Below are positions 32,445-44,400 of a DNA stretch of 64,000 nt, piece after piece. The number at the start of each line of letters is the position of its first letter. The stretch's first letter is position 1. Both the position numbers and the translations under genes were made by a program. The notes under the pieces are model-generated. The model had not been told where the DNA came from, made no database searches, and saw nothing but the letters and a program-made list of their open reading frames with translations. Source of the stretch: Haematococcus lacustris (taxonomy: Eukaryota; Chlorophyta; Chlorophyceae; Chlamydomonadales; Haematococcaceae); the NCBI GenBank assembly GCA_030144725.1, contig JASKMD010000029.1, positions 16,759,135 through 16,823,134 of the forward strand, read 5' to 3'.

Positions 32445-35400
32445 CTGCGCAGCGTGATGACAGGCATGAAGCTGTATATGACATCAAAGCCTTCGTCATT
32501 AGGTATCAACCTGTAGCGTTCCGTTTCTGCACTAAGCAGTCGGCCGCTAGTGTCACTGACGAAGTGTGATACAGGCAGGTTAAATGGTGGGCTGTATTGC
32601 CTGCCCACCATTCGGGTTCGATCCCCGGGGGCCGTTCTATGTCCTGGCCTGGTCACGCTGAGACAGTCTGACACCTGTAACAGCTTCTAGCGTTGCATGG
32701 CGCTCACACGTTGAAAAGATTTAAGGCGCGCTCTTCCTGAACGCTACATTGGTTTCCGCATCGATAACTCTCTCAACGCCGCAACATGACAGACGGTACT
32801 CCTACCGGAGAGACACCTGGCGCCGGCACTTCCACCGACCCAGACAACTTCAGAGGTCTGCTCGCTCTAGCTCGCACTGACCCTGAATTTCGCAGAGATC
32901 TCCAGGCAGTTCTTAACCCTGCTGGGTCTTCTGCTAACCCAACCCGTCCTGGCACTGGTCCACTGGACGACGACCTTCTCAATGATGAGGAGGAGGCTGA
33001 CGACGAAGACGTCCAGCCAGATGAGGATGAGGAAGAAGAGGACGAAACTGAACAGCTTCGCGAGGAACTGGCGGCTACCAGAAGTGAGCTGACCTCGCTG
33101 CGCATACGCCAGAGGAACATGGACCGCGCTCTGAATTCCTTGGCTGCTCAGGTGAGCCTAGTTCCTGGTAGACCATCTTCCTATCAGGACAGACTGTTTG
33201 GAATACGCACACCCTCCCCAAGCAGGTCAGGTACACGCGCAGCTTGTATTCCTGGCACTTATCTGTCCCCTGGTGGACGAGGCGGCGCTTTGCACCACCT
33301 CCTGTCCCCTGCTTCCACTTCTGTCCCGGCTGCCAAGGCTGTGCCTGGCCCAGACAAGTGGACAGATGCCTGCATTAAATCAGTCCGCAGGGCTTCAGCC
33401 TTCTGCGATGACTTGGAGGCCCACTGTGCTCGCTATTCTTTAGACATTGTCTCTGTCTTCCCTGCTTTCCTATCTGGTGCTGCTCGCAATGCTTGGTACC
33501 CTTCGGTCCAGCAAGCTCATTTTGCGCAGACAGGTGTTGCTCCTCCCTGGCAGTTTTTACGTGCGTCTTTCCTTGAGTACACAGGCGATGATTTGCGGGA
33601 TGACATGCTTGAGGCTCGCGACAGATTGCTTGACAGGTCGATCCGTATGGGTCCCAGTTATCCTGAACTCTCTGAGTACCTCATTGCGTTTAGGAACAAC
33701 CTGTTGACTGCTGGTGCGCAGTGCATGGACGAGTCCCTCCTGGTCAATTTGTTTGTCTCTGGGCTGTCGCCCAGTCTGCGTGAGACTGTCTTGAAAGACA
33801 TTGTCCCCTTGCAGAACCCAACATTGACCCAAGCAATGGATTCTGCCAGGCAGGCACAGCGTAATGCTGTGTTCCTGGCCGGTGCAGTCAGCTCCAAGCG
33901 CCATGTGGCTGCTGTGCAGGGTCGTGCCATCACCGAACAAGCTGAACATGAGATCACTGACGCCAACAGACCTCTGCCAATTTCTGGTCGCCAACCTATT
34001 GCCCCTCGTCCTGCTGGCCGCACTGCGCCCAGGCGTGGTGGCATGCGGCCAGGGCCACCCCCTGCTGCTGCTGGCAAGAAGGCTGGTGCTGCTGCTGCTG
34101 CTGCTGCCACGGCTGTCAAGCCTGGCCAGTACTGCCACCACTGTTATTCTCCTGATCACCTGAAGCCTCAGTGCCCTTGGAAGCACCTGCCTGCCAAGCA
34201 GGCCCGTGAACAGTCAGGCTACTCTAGGCCACCTCCTGGGGCCAATGTGCCTCAGAAGCGCAGCCGCCCAGATGATGATGATAAGGGGCAGGGCAAAGGC
34301 AAGCTGGCGTCTGCTAATGCCAAATAGGGTGTTGCCCAGCCAGGCAGGTGCTGTTCCTGTGCTGCGGTAGCAACAACTGCTGAGCCTGATCAACTGTCTG
34401 CTGCATGCAACTGTGCTTCTGTTGCCTGCACACAGCCTGAGAAGCAGACTGATGCACTCTGTGTTTCATTGCCTGCCAACAACAAACCTAGGCCACAGGG
34501 TCCAGCCATGAGTGCTGTGAACAACTGCAAGTGTGCTGTGCCTGTGTCTGAGTCAAAGCCTGAGCAGACTGCCATGCTGGCAGCTGGCTGTGCTGGTTTT
34601 TGTTGTGAGGCTACTGACCCATGCTTGAGTCATGTTGTGTCATGTAAGACAGCCCTTTGTTGCCCCATGCTGCCGTCCCAAGTTATCCTGGGGGTTGCTG
34701 GACAAGACAACAAGGTAAGGTTCCAGTTTACTGGCACCATTGACAGCCATGTCTGCCATATGTTAGCTGATGGTGGTGCTGACGCATCGTTCATTAGTGC
34801 TAGCTATGTTCAGATGCATGGTATCCCTCTCTATACCTATCCTGTGTCACTTAGGTTTGATGTTGCAAACAATCAACCTGTGATCTGTGAGCACTATGTC
34901 AAGGTACAGTTGCACATTGACAGCTTTAGCTGCATGTGTCTGCTGACTGTCATGCCTGACCTTGTTCATGCTTATGACGTGCTCCTGGGTGCTGACTGGC
35001 TGTTTGTGCAGGGGGCCTTGATCGACTACGTCGACCAGACCCTGACCCTGCGCACTGCCCAAGGTAACACAACCTTGCATCCACACACAGGTGACATGAG
35101 TGCTGCTGGCCAGTGTGTTGCCAACAGGCCACCTGGATCCACCCACTCACTGCCCCGCCCACCTGCTGCTGTACTTGCTGCTGTGTCCAAAGCCAACCCA
35201 AAGGCCTTTGTGACAGCTAAGCAAGCAGCCAGATGGTTGCGTAAAGGGGGCTCTGCTATGGTTGCTATGGTGTCTTTAGAAGACCTTACCTTGCCAGCAG
35301 ACGTATCACCTGTCCATAGACAGCACCTCCAAGCTCTGCTTGATGAATACTCTGATGTATTCGAACCTATTACTGGACTCCCACCAGAGCGTGCAGTAGG

Positions 35401-38400
35401 GCACTCCATTCCCTTGCAGCCTGATGCTAAGCCTCCAGCTAGGCCCAGCTATAGGATGTCCAAACCTGAGCATGATGAACTGCGTAGACAGATCACTGAT
35501 CTCCTTGCCAAAGGCCTGATAGAGCCCAGCTCCTCTCCCTTTGCTGCACCAGTGTTGTTTGTCCAGAAGAAATCAGGTGAGCTGCGCATGTGCATTGACT
35601 ACCGCCAGCTCAATAAAATTACAATCAGGGACCAGTATCCTTTGCCACGCATTGATGATCTGTTTGATCAGCTCGCAGGAAAAACTGTGTTCTCCTCCCT
35701 TGACTTGCAGGCTGGTTACCACCAGATCCGCATCCCGGCTAAGGATGTCCCTAAAACTGCGTTCAGGACACCTGAGGGACACTACCAATTCAAGGTACTG
35801 TGTTTTGGCCTGACAAATGCTCCTGCCACGTTCCAGCGTGTAATGAATGAAGCATTTGCTGAGGTGATCAATGACTGTGCCCTCGTGTATCTTGATGACA
35901 TCCTAGTGATGTCCAAGGACAGTGAGGAGCACCTAGTCCATCTCAGACGTGTATTTGACTTACTGCGTAAAAATAAATTTTATGCTAATTTATCTAAGTG
36001 TGAGTTTATGAAACGAACACTGATGTTCCTGGGCCATATCATAAGTGCTCAAGGCATCTCTGTTGACCCTTGTAAAGTTACTGCCATATCTAACTGGCCT
36101 GTTCCTACAAGCCTCAAAACCCTGCAGTCTTTCCTGGGCGCTGCTAATTATGTCCGTAAATTCGTACATAATTTTAGCACCATTGCTGCTCCCCTCACAA
36201 ACCTGACTGGCCCTAAGAAGGACTCGTTCCCTTGGAAGTCATGGCCTCAGGCTGAGCTGGATGCATTCAATGCCTTGAAGCAGGCCATTGCTAATGTGCC
36301 TATGCTCAAGCTTCCTGATCACAGCAAACCCTTCCAGGTGCACTGCGATGCGTCCCTTGAGGGCATCGGTGCAGTCCTGATGCAGGATGGCTACCCGTTG
36401 GCGTATTACTCCAGGAAATTAATTCCTGCTGAGATTAATTACACCACGGGCGAACAGGAACTGCTGGCATTGGTATCTGCGTGTCAACAGTGGAGGTGTT
36501 ACCTTGAAGGGGTACCATTCACTCTGTACACAGATCACCGGCCACTCATCTCTCTGCCCACTCAAAATATACTATCGCGCAGGCAGACTAGATGGATGGA
36601 ATTCCTGGCCCGCTTCTCATATACCATTGAGTATCTACCTGGTATATCTAATCCCGCTGATCCGTTGTCACGCATTCCAGCTGCCACAGTACAGACGTGT
36701 AAAGGCCCTGGTGCTGATAATGTGAAGAGTATCCTTGTCATGACTAGGAGTAAGCGGCGTTCTCAGGAGGGGGAGGAAACTGGTGCTGAGGCACGTAAAA
36801 CGAGTGCTGGTGATGCCGCTGCGCCACCCACACAACCACCACCAGGCCAAGGTGATGGTGCTGCCGTAAGGCCACCCACCAAACGTGTCACTTGGGCTGC
36901 TGATGTACCAGCAGATGGAGAACCCAGTGCACCCAAACCACCAGGTCCCTTGTCAAACCTGCATGAGTGGTTGGTCAGAGCCTATGCTGCTGACTCCAAC
37001 TTCACCAAGCGTAGGAAGACTAAGAACTACTACCTGGATGATAATGGCCTATGGAGACATAACAAACGACGCACCGTCATTGTGCCCCGTGACAAACAGC
37101 TACGAGAGCATATCCTGCACGAGATGCACGATGCTAAGTATGCTGGCCACGTTGGGATCACTAAGACATTGGAGCGTGTCATGCGTGTGTTCTGGTGGAA
37201 ACACTTACGCACTGATGTGCGTCACTATGTAACAACGTGTGATGCATGCCAGAGAAACAAGTCGGTTACAGCTAAGCCATGGGGGTTCCTTCACCCTTTG
37301 TCTATACCTGGATACCGTTGGGAAGTCATGCACATGGACTTTATAACTAAGCTACCGTCCGGATCACATGGATATGATTCCATCTGTGTATTCGTTGACA
37401 GGCTCTCTAAGATGGTACACCTAGTACCCTGCAAAGAGAGCATGGATGCTCCTGAGTTTGCACAACTCTTCATTGATAAGGTATTTGTCCATCATGGACT
37501 ACCCTCTGAAGTTGTGAGCGACCGGGGCTCCCTTTTCGTGAGCAAGTTCTGGCAAGCTGTATGCAAGCTAATGGGCATGAAGCACTCACTCACATCCAGC
37601 TATCACCCCCAGTCAAATGGGCAGGTTGAGCGGTACAACAAAGTGTTGGAGGAAATGCTTAGGCATTATATCTCTCCCACTCAACGAGACTGGCCTAAAC
37701 ACCTCTCGTTTGCCGAGTTTGCAATTAATAACTCATGGCAAGAAAGTATTAAATCTACACCTTTCCTGGTTAACTATGGACAGTCCCCAGTGACACCGGT
37801 GACCCATGAGTTACCTCGGTTGCCACCTCCTATGGCCCAGTTCTTCTCTGAGGGCTGGGAAAAGGGTGTTCAAGAGGCCAGACGTTGTATGAAACTGGCA
37901 CAGAGCCGTCAGGCCAATGGTGCTAATCCACACAGGAAATCCTCGGACAGTGTGTTCCAAGTGGGTGACCGTGTGCTGCTCAGCACCATGAACCTGCGTA
38001 ACATGGTGGGCAAAGCCAGGAAGCTGCTGCCACGGTATGTGGGGCCTTTCAGGATCGAAGCTCATGTGGGCGATGACGCTGTAAAGCTGTCACTGCCACC
38101 AGCCATGTCCAGGATTCATCCTGTGTTCCATGTGTCATTGCTAAGACCCTATGAGGGCAACTTTGGTCGTCTACCCCCCACTGAGTTGGGCTGGCTAGAT
38201 GATTCCCCACAGTATGAAGTAGAACGCATTGTGAGCCACCGGCATGTGCGTGCAGGTAAAGCAAAGGAGTTCCTTGTCAAGTGGAAGGGCTACGAAGACT
38301 CTGACAACACTTGGGAGCCTGCCAGCAATCTAGCAAATGCCCCAGACTGCGTGAACTTGTATAAGGCTCAGCATGGCTTGCTGTGATTCAAATGTGGGAC

Positions 38401-41400
38401 ATGGGCTCCATGTAGTCTTGCTGGTTACTTTGCTGCATGCTATGTGCCTTGGTGTACTATGAGCTCAGTTGCTCATGTGAGCCTGGCTAGTCTGGTTCCC
38501 AGCGTCCATTAGCTCCCTGAGCTTGGGCTGGAAGGGTCCATGGTGACCATGTTCTCCTGAGAGCGACCTGCGTCCGGATGGGCAGGAGTTCTCAAAATAG
38601 TGGTCATAGTACTGCGAGTCCATGCCATGATGGCCTATGGGCGGAACGGCCATCCCTTAGGAGAGGGAGGAATGTAGCGTTCCGTTTCTGCACTAAGCAG
38701 TCGGCCGCTAGTGTCACTGACGAAGTGTGATACAGGCAGGTTAAATGGTGGGCTGTATTGCCTGCCCACCATTCGGGTTCGATCCCCGGGGGCCGTTCTA
38801 TGTCCTGGCCTGGTCACGCTGAGACAGTCTGACACCTGTAACAGCTTCTAGCGTTGCATGGCGCTCACACGTTGAAAAGATTTAAGGCGCGCTCTTCCTG
38901 AACGCTACACAACCATGGAGAATGTCATAATTAGGTTCATGTGCTCAGCGATGTTATCGGCCCATCGGATATGATAGCCTTAAAAAGAAACCTCCGCAGG
39001 CTGAACATACAGTTTTCTTGATGACATTGAAGAGGCCTTCGGGATGTTTACAAACAACCAGTCATTCTTTACTCCTTGCTCATTCATTGACCTTGTGCAC
39101 TCGTAGCTTCCTTGGCCGATCTTCGCCGCTTGGCCTGGCTTACTCTTTCCTATCAAAAACAAGCGGTGAGGCGGTGAGCTTGTGGCCCGCAGCATGGGCC
39201 ATTGCATGGGTTCAGGATGGATCCCGGACAGAAGAGTCTCGGAACATAAAAATCAGCGCGCTTGACCAAGTGAAGGACACCATCCGGAATTTGCATTTGT
39301 ACTCATATACAGCCCTCGGTCGTTGTGGCGCCCGCAGTCCACGAAGCCATTAGGACGAGCTTTCTTGCAACGAGAGAATTTAGCAACACCCTCGCTACCA
39401 ACGGAGCCTACTCGACCCGAAGCGGGCACTAAACGGCACAAGGACGGCAGACATGTCCACACAATCCCGGCTAACATCGTGCGCATATAAGGCCTTGACC
39501 TCCCAGGGCTCTCAAGCTGGAAGGTGGACAAAGCCTGCCGGTGCAAACTCTCGGACTTAGGCCGCATACAAGGGGCCATGTACGACCACCAAGAGGTGAT
39601 CACCAACATATATGGTTGGCAATGGGATGGCATCAACAAGGAAAGTCACTACAAGGTGCACTAGAAAAGGCTTACCCTATGTGCAAAGGAAGGCTATACA
39701 CCCACACACATAGTAGGGAAAAGGCTAAAGACGTATGCACATGTGAGCTATGCTGGCTAAGACCAAGAGGGGACAACCCGATGTGCCACAACTGCAAGAG
39801 GGCCTACCACCCAGCTTGCCTCGAGAACGCCCTCCTATCAAGACATAAGGAATCAGGCTACTGGCTATGGCCATATGCAAGTTTGGTAGCAATGACTTCA
39901 AGTCGACCATGCGTCAGTCAGCACACTCTGACCTTATATGAGTACATTGGCACCCCACCATGGAACCGGCACCGCTCATCACGGCACACCTGGACTACAC
40001 GGCGAAGCGCAACGTCTATGACGAGAAAAATAGGATGATGCAAGAGGCCAGATATGCGAGGCCGATCGCGAACCTGCTGGCCCACACCCGGCGGGGACTA
40101 CCGGACCCGCACACTTGGATACCCCGGTGCACTAACCTACACTCGGAGGCCATCTTCCACACGTACCCCATCAACCCGCAAACGGACATCGTCGGGACGG
40201 GCAGATGCAAAAGCTTCCACCAACTGCACCCCCACATGACCACCTCAGCTATGAGCTTCAGCACGGGGGGGCCCATCATGCTACAACATGGCCTAGTGCA
40301 ACATGTAACGGTCCACGATGAGTCGGGTCGCACAGTAGGTCTTCTAACAAGACAACAACACTAACACCTCCACGCCTGGCTACAACACTAAAACCTCCAC
40401 GCTTGGCTCCAGCCCCTCCTTCAAGCTCAGCCTTTGACCCTCCCCCTCCTCCCTCCTTTAGCCCCTCACCCACCTGGACCCCTCGTTGGTCACCCTACCT
40501 CCTCCAGCCCCTCCTTCAAGCTCAGCCTTTGACCCTCCCCCTCCTCCCTCCCTTAGCCCCTCACCCACCTGGACCCCTCGTTGGTCACCCTACCTCCTCC
40601 AGCCCCTCCTTCAAGCTCAGCCTTTGACCCTCCCCCTCCTCCCTCCCTTGGCCCCTCACCCACCTGGACCCCTCGTTGGTCACCCTACCTCCTCCAGCCC
40701 CTCCTTCAAGCTCAGCCTCCCTCCTCCCTCCCTTAGCCCCTCACCCACCTGGACCCCTCGTTGGTCACCCTACCTCCTCCAGCCCCTCCTTCAAGCTCAG
40801 CCTTTGACCCTCCCCCTCCTCCCTCCCTTGGCCCCTCACCCACCTGGACCCCTCGTTGGTCTCCCTACCTCCTCCAGCCCCTCCTTCAAGCTCAGCCTTT
40901 GACCCTCCCCCTCCTCCCTCCCTTAGCCCCTCACCCACCTGGGCCCCTCGTTGGTCACCCTACCTCCTCCAGCCCCTCCTTCAAGCTCAACCTTTGACCC
41001 TCCTGCCTCCCTTAGCACGTGTCGCAGTATTTACCTCTTCTCTATGAGCTCCTTTTCCTTTGGTCCTAGAATTCTCCTCTCCTAGCTTGTTTCCCTCTTT
41101 TGCTTTACGTTCAGTTCAACTCTTCGGCTTTCTACCTTTGGAGGTTGGCTTGTATCCATCCAAGCCCTGCCTCTTCAGTGTAACAACTACTACTACAACT
41201 CACACCACACACACGCAACCCCGCCACAGAACTGGTGGCCCTCCGTAGGAGACAGGACACACAGAGCAACCGCCAACTCATGAGAGTAGCACAAGAGAAA
41301 GCCCTTACCACCCTTCACACCACACGAACCTGTACTAGTACTGTCCAAAGGTGGGCTGACCCGCTCAAAGTTAGACCAGAAACCACTACATACTGGAGCA

Positions 41401-44400
41401 CTACATACTGGAGCCTTCGGTGCACACAAGTGTTTTTTTTTCGTTTCGCCCTGATGCATGATCTATAGCTCAGTGACATGGCATAGGTTCATACCCTTGA
41501 TTTTATAGCTTGACCTTACTTCAAAACATCGCTCAGGTAGAAATTTCAACGAAAATTGCGCTAGAATACGCAACATCGCAGGGTAAATCGCAGTTTTTAT
41601 AGCGCAGTGGGAGGTAGTGAAGCTCGCAAAGCGACCATTTCATAGCGCAAAAGGACCCCTGAAATATGACATATTATAGCGAACGCTATACAATAGTATT
41701 ACGCCTTGTTGGTGATTTCACCAAATCATTTCGTCACCAAATTGTATCACCCAATTGTTTGAGCATAGAATTTGGGTCGGAATTCGTTGGGCATGAGATG
41801 TTTTTCGTCACCAAATTGTATCACAAGTTGTTTGAGCATGAGATTTGGGTATTCACCAAATCAGCGTATCACCAACAAGGCATATCACTATATAGCGGTA
41901 TAGAGCGCACACCACAACCGCCTACCGCTATGCCACAGTGGGCTATCCACATGGAATGTACTGGCAGACGATGCGGTGGCACTGAAATGCGTCAACCATG
42001 CCATACACTCTGCTACACACAAGGAGGACATGGCAACCATCATGCTGATCCCTAGGAAAAAGGGCATCTCCTACCCCAAACACATTGAAACCCTGCAACG
42101 CTACCTTGAGTACTGCCAGCCCCAGGCTACCATAACCCCCACCAAGACCACCTGCTCCAATCCAGGCAAGGATGCTAACCTCCACATCTACGTGATCTGG
42201 AATGAAGCGGGACAACAATTTGTCACCAAAGGCAACCCATAAGGCTCGCTGGCTAGCACCGCCGCTGCCCTCCACCCTCAACGAGACACACACCCAATCC
42301 ACAGCAGACCGACGAAACAAAACGAGCCGGCCACACTCCCCAGCGGCTACAAACAACACATGCGCCAACTGCTCGACAGGTACCTCCCCACTTTGGAGCA
42401 CCACCGCCACCAAAACCAGCTCACGCAACAATCCACAACGCAGCCATTAGATGGCCATCACCGAATGGGCCACGATAGCGTACTCGGACGGCAGCTGCAT
42501 CAAGACCTCTGGCGTAGACCCTGCGCGCGTCGGGACGGGGGTCTATGTCCAGGAAGACAACGTCCACATCACCATCGCCTTGGACGACCCAAAAACCAAC
42601 ACCATAAACAAGGCGGAACTCACGGCGATACACGCGGCACTCACAGCGGGGGTCAAACGCATCGCCACCGACAGCCACTGCTCTATCTACCAAATCCGCC
42701 GAGCCCTCGCTAACCCGATGTCGCTCATCAGCCACAGACACAATGACATCCTAACAGCCATCGCCACCCTCATCATCGACAGCCCCGTCACAATCCAAAG
42801 TCCGGGCCCACTCGGGCATTATTGGCAATGAAGGCACAAATGCCCTCGCCAAGCATGCGGCGCTACACCCTGAGCTTGCCACCACCTCGGCCTACAGCCC
42901 GACAACACGTAAAGAGACGAACACCAAGCTCAGCAACGAAGCCGACTGCGAAACCCCTGCCTCACTGCCGGATTGCCGCCAAAGCGTGCGAGCACACATG
43001 CACACCAAACACAAGCTGGGTCTCGCTAACCAGGACAACATCTACTACCACATGTCCAAAGATATCACCAAAGCCGTGGCAAAAGGAGCGGGCGAAAGAG
43101 TGATGACCGACACGAACATCTCCATCCAAGCGCAACGAACTGCCCAACTCTATCGCACCGAAAACTGGCGTTGCTCTGGAAATGGGCGATTGACGACCGG
43201 TGCCCCTCTGCGGGGAAGCAGACGGTGCCACTCACCTCCTCTTTGACTGCAGCGCAACGATACCGCTTGTGCAAGAAAGGCACAACGGGGCAGGACGCCT
43301 CATCACTAAAGCTATAAGCAAGGGAACCCTAGGCGGGTACATCCGATTTGCGGACACCGGCAACTGGTCACCATCGTAGAAATCAAATACTGCTCGGACT
43401 CAAGGTGGATGGTTGCACTAGACAAGGCACTCAAGCAACACACCCACCTAGCCCAGACCATACGCAAGGAAGGCCACATGGTTGCAATCATACCAATCCT
43501 ATTAGGCGTAAGTGGTATAACCTACGAAGCACACACACGGCAACACCTCCTGGCCTTGCACTCCTAGAAACTAATCACTGCATGTGTCCCTGCACTTTGA
43601 CCGACTTTGTCCGATCGGGCTGAAATTTGATAGGGGGTAGTTTGCATATTTTCCAGGAAACATATTCTGAAAAGTTCAAAGGCGGCTGCGCTGTGGCCCT
43701 GTAACCCAAGTGCAGGGAGGAGTGCAAGGATAGGTTGCGGGCCACAACGCAGCAGCTATGGATATTTTCAAAATAGTTGTCTTGAAAAATATGTTTTTTC
43801 TGCAAACTACCATCTATCAAAATTTCAGCCCGATCGGACAAGGTCGGTAAGATGCAGGGACACATGCACGCTGTCAGTTGTGAGCAGGCTGTGTGCAAGG
43901 CCACGATTGCAATTGTGAGCAGTGGACAATTGTGAGCAGGCTGTGTGCACAATTGTTGATTGCACAGTTGTGTGACAATTGTTGATTGCAATTGCAAGGC
44001 CACGCACACAGCCTGCTCACAATTGTGGCGAGCAACGGAACCTCTTCGGAGCGCGAGGTCAAAGAGGTCTCGGAGCTGTTTTTTATGGGAAAACAAAAAT
44101 TTCCTTTTTCCCCGTAATGTAAAGGGATACTTGTATAATGTAAAGGGATACATGTATTTACGAGGTCAACATAGCAGTGCTATACAGCGGCGACGCACAC
44201 GACGAGCCGCAGTGATCACCATGACCGGTGTGACTGCGCAATCTCAAGGGCAGCACTGCAGCTGGCCGACCGGGTTTCCAGTTATAAGAGCGAAGATGGC
44301 CTCTTCAAGCTTCACCGCACCCCCTCCACGCGAAAGCTTCGCTGTTCCTTGCAAGTTCTACGGCGCAGCCGCACTTTTTGCTGTCAACAACTGACCTGGG

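Larger units (their letters stand above)
32512..38909 (+). mobile_element. Intact Ty3/gypsy (chromovirus) LTR retrotransposon, 6.4 kb
   Basis: LTRs 32512-32748 and 38673-38909 (TG...CA, 237 bp) look identical base for base, with a 5-bp target duplication. Inside are Gag (32786-34327), an in-frame TAG, Pol (34328-38386) with a C-terminal chromodomain, and a polypurine tract before the 3' LTR. All hallmark residues are present. Identical LTRs and open frames mean a recent insertion, probably still competent. It is oriented opposite to the host gene. The 5-bp duplication places it inside older, unidentified repeat sequence. Confidence 0.95.
32445..44395 (-). other. 12-kb intron of the main gene filled with nested elements
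   Basis: The donor CCCAG|GTCAGTTG (44391-44396) is the same as in copies 1 and 2, whose intron here is only 96 bp, and the acceptor CTGCGCAG lies before 32444. Everything between, except a few tens of bases at each edge, is transposable element or repeat. Whether the transcript is still spliced cannot be told from sequence. Confidence 0.65.

Noticed and set aside
32749..32770. Initiator-methionine tRNA primer-binding site after the 5' LTR
   Set aside because: TTGGTTTCCGCATCG does not match the usual TGGTATCAGAGC; the primer tRNA is left unassigned.
42330..42400. GATA-type zinc finger (CANCSTGTSPLW)
   Set aside because: Only the first half of the motif is present, in a broken frame of a LINE remnant; probably chance.
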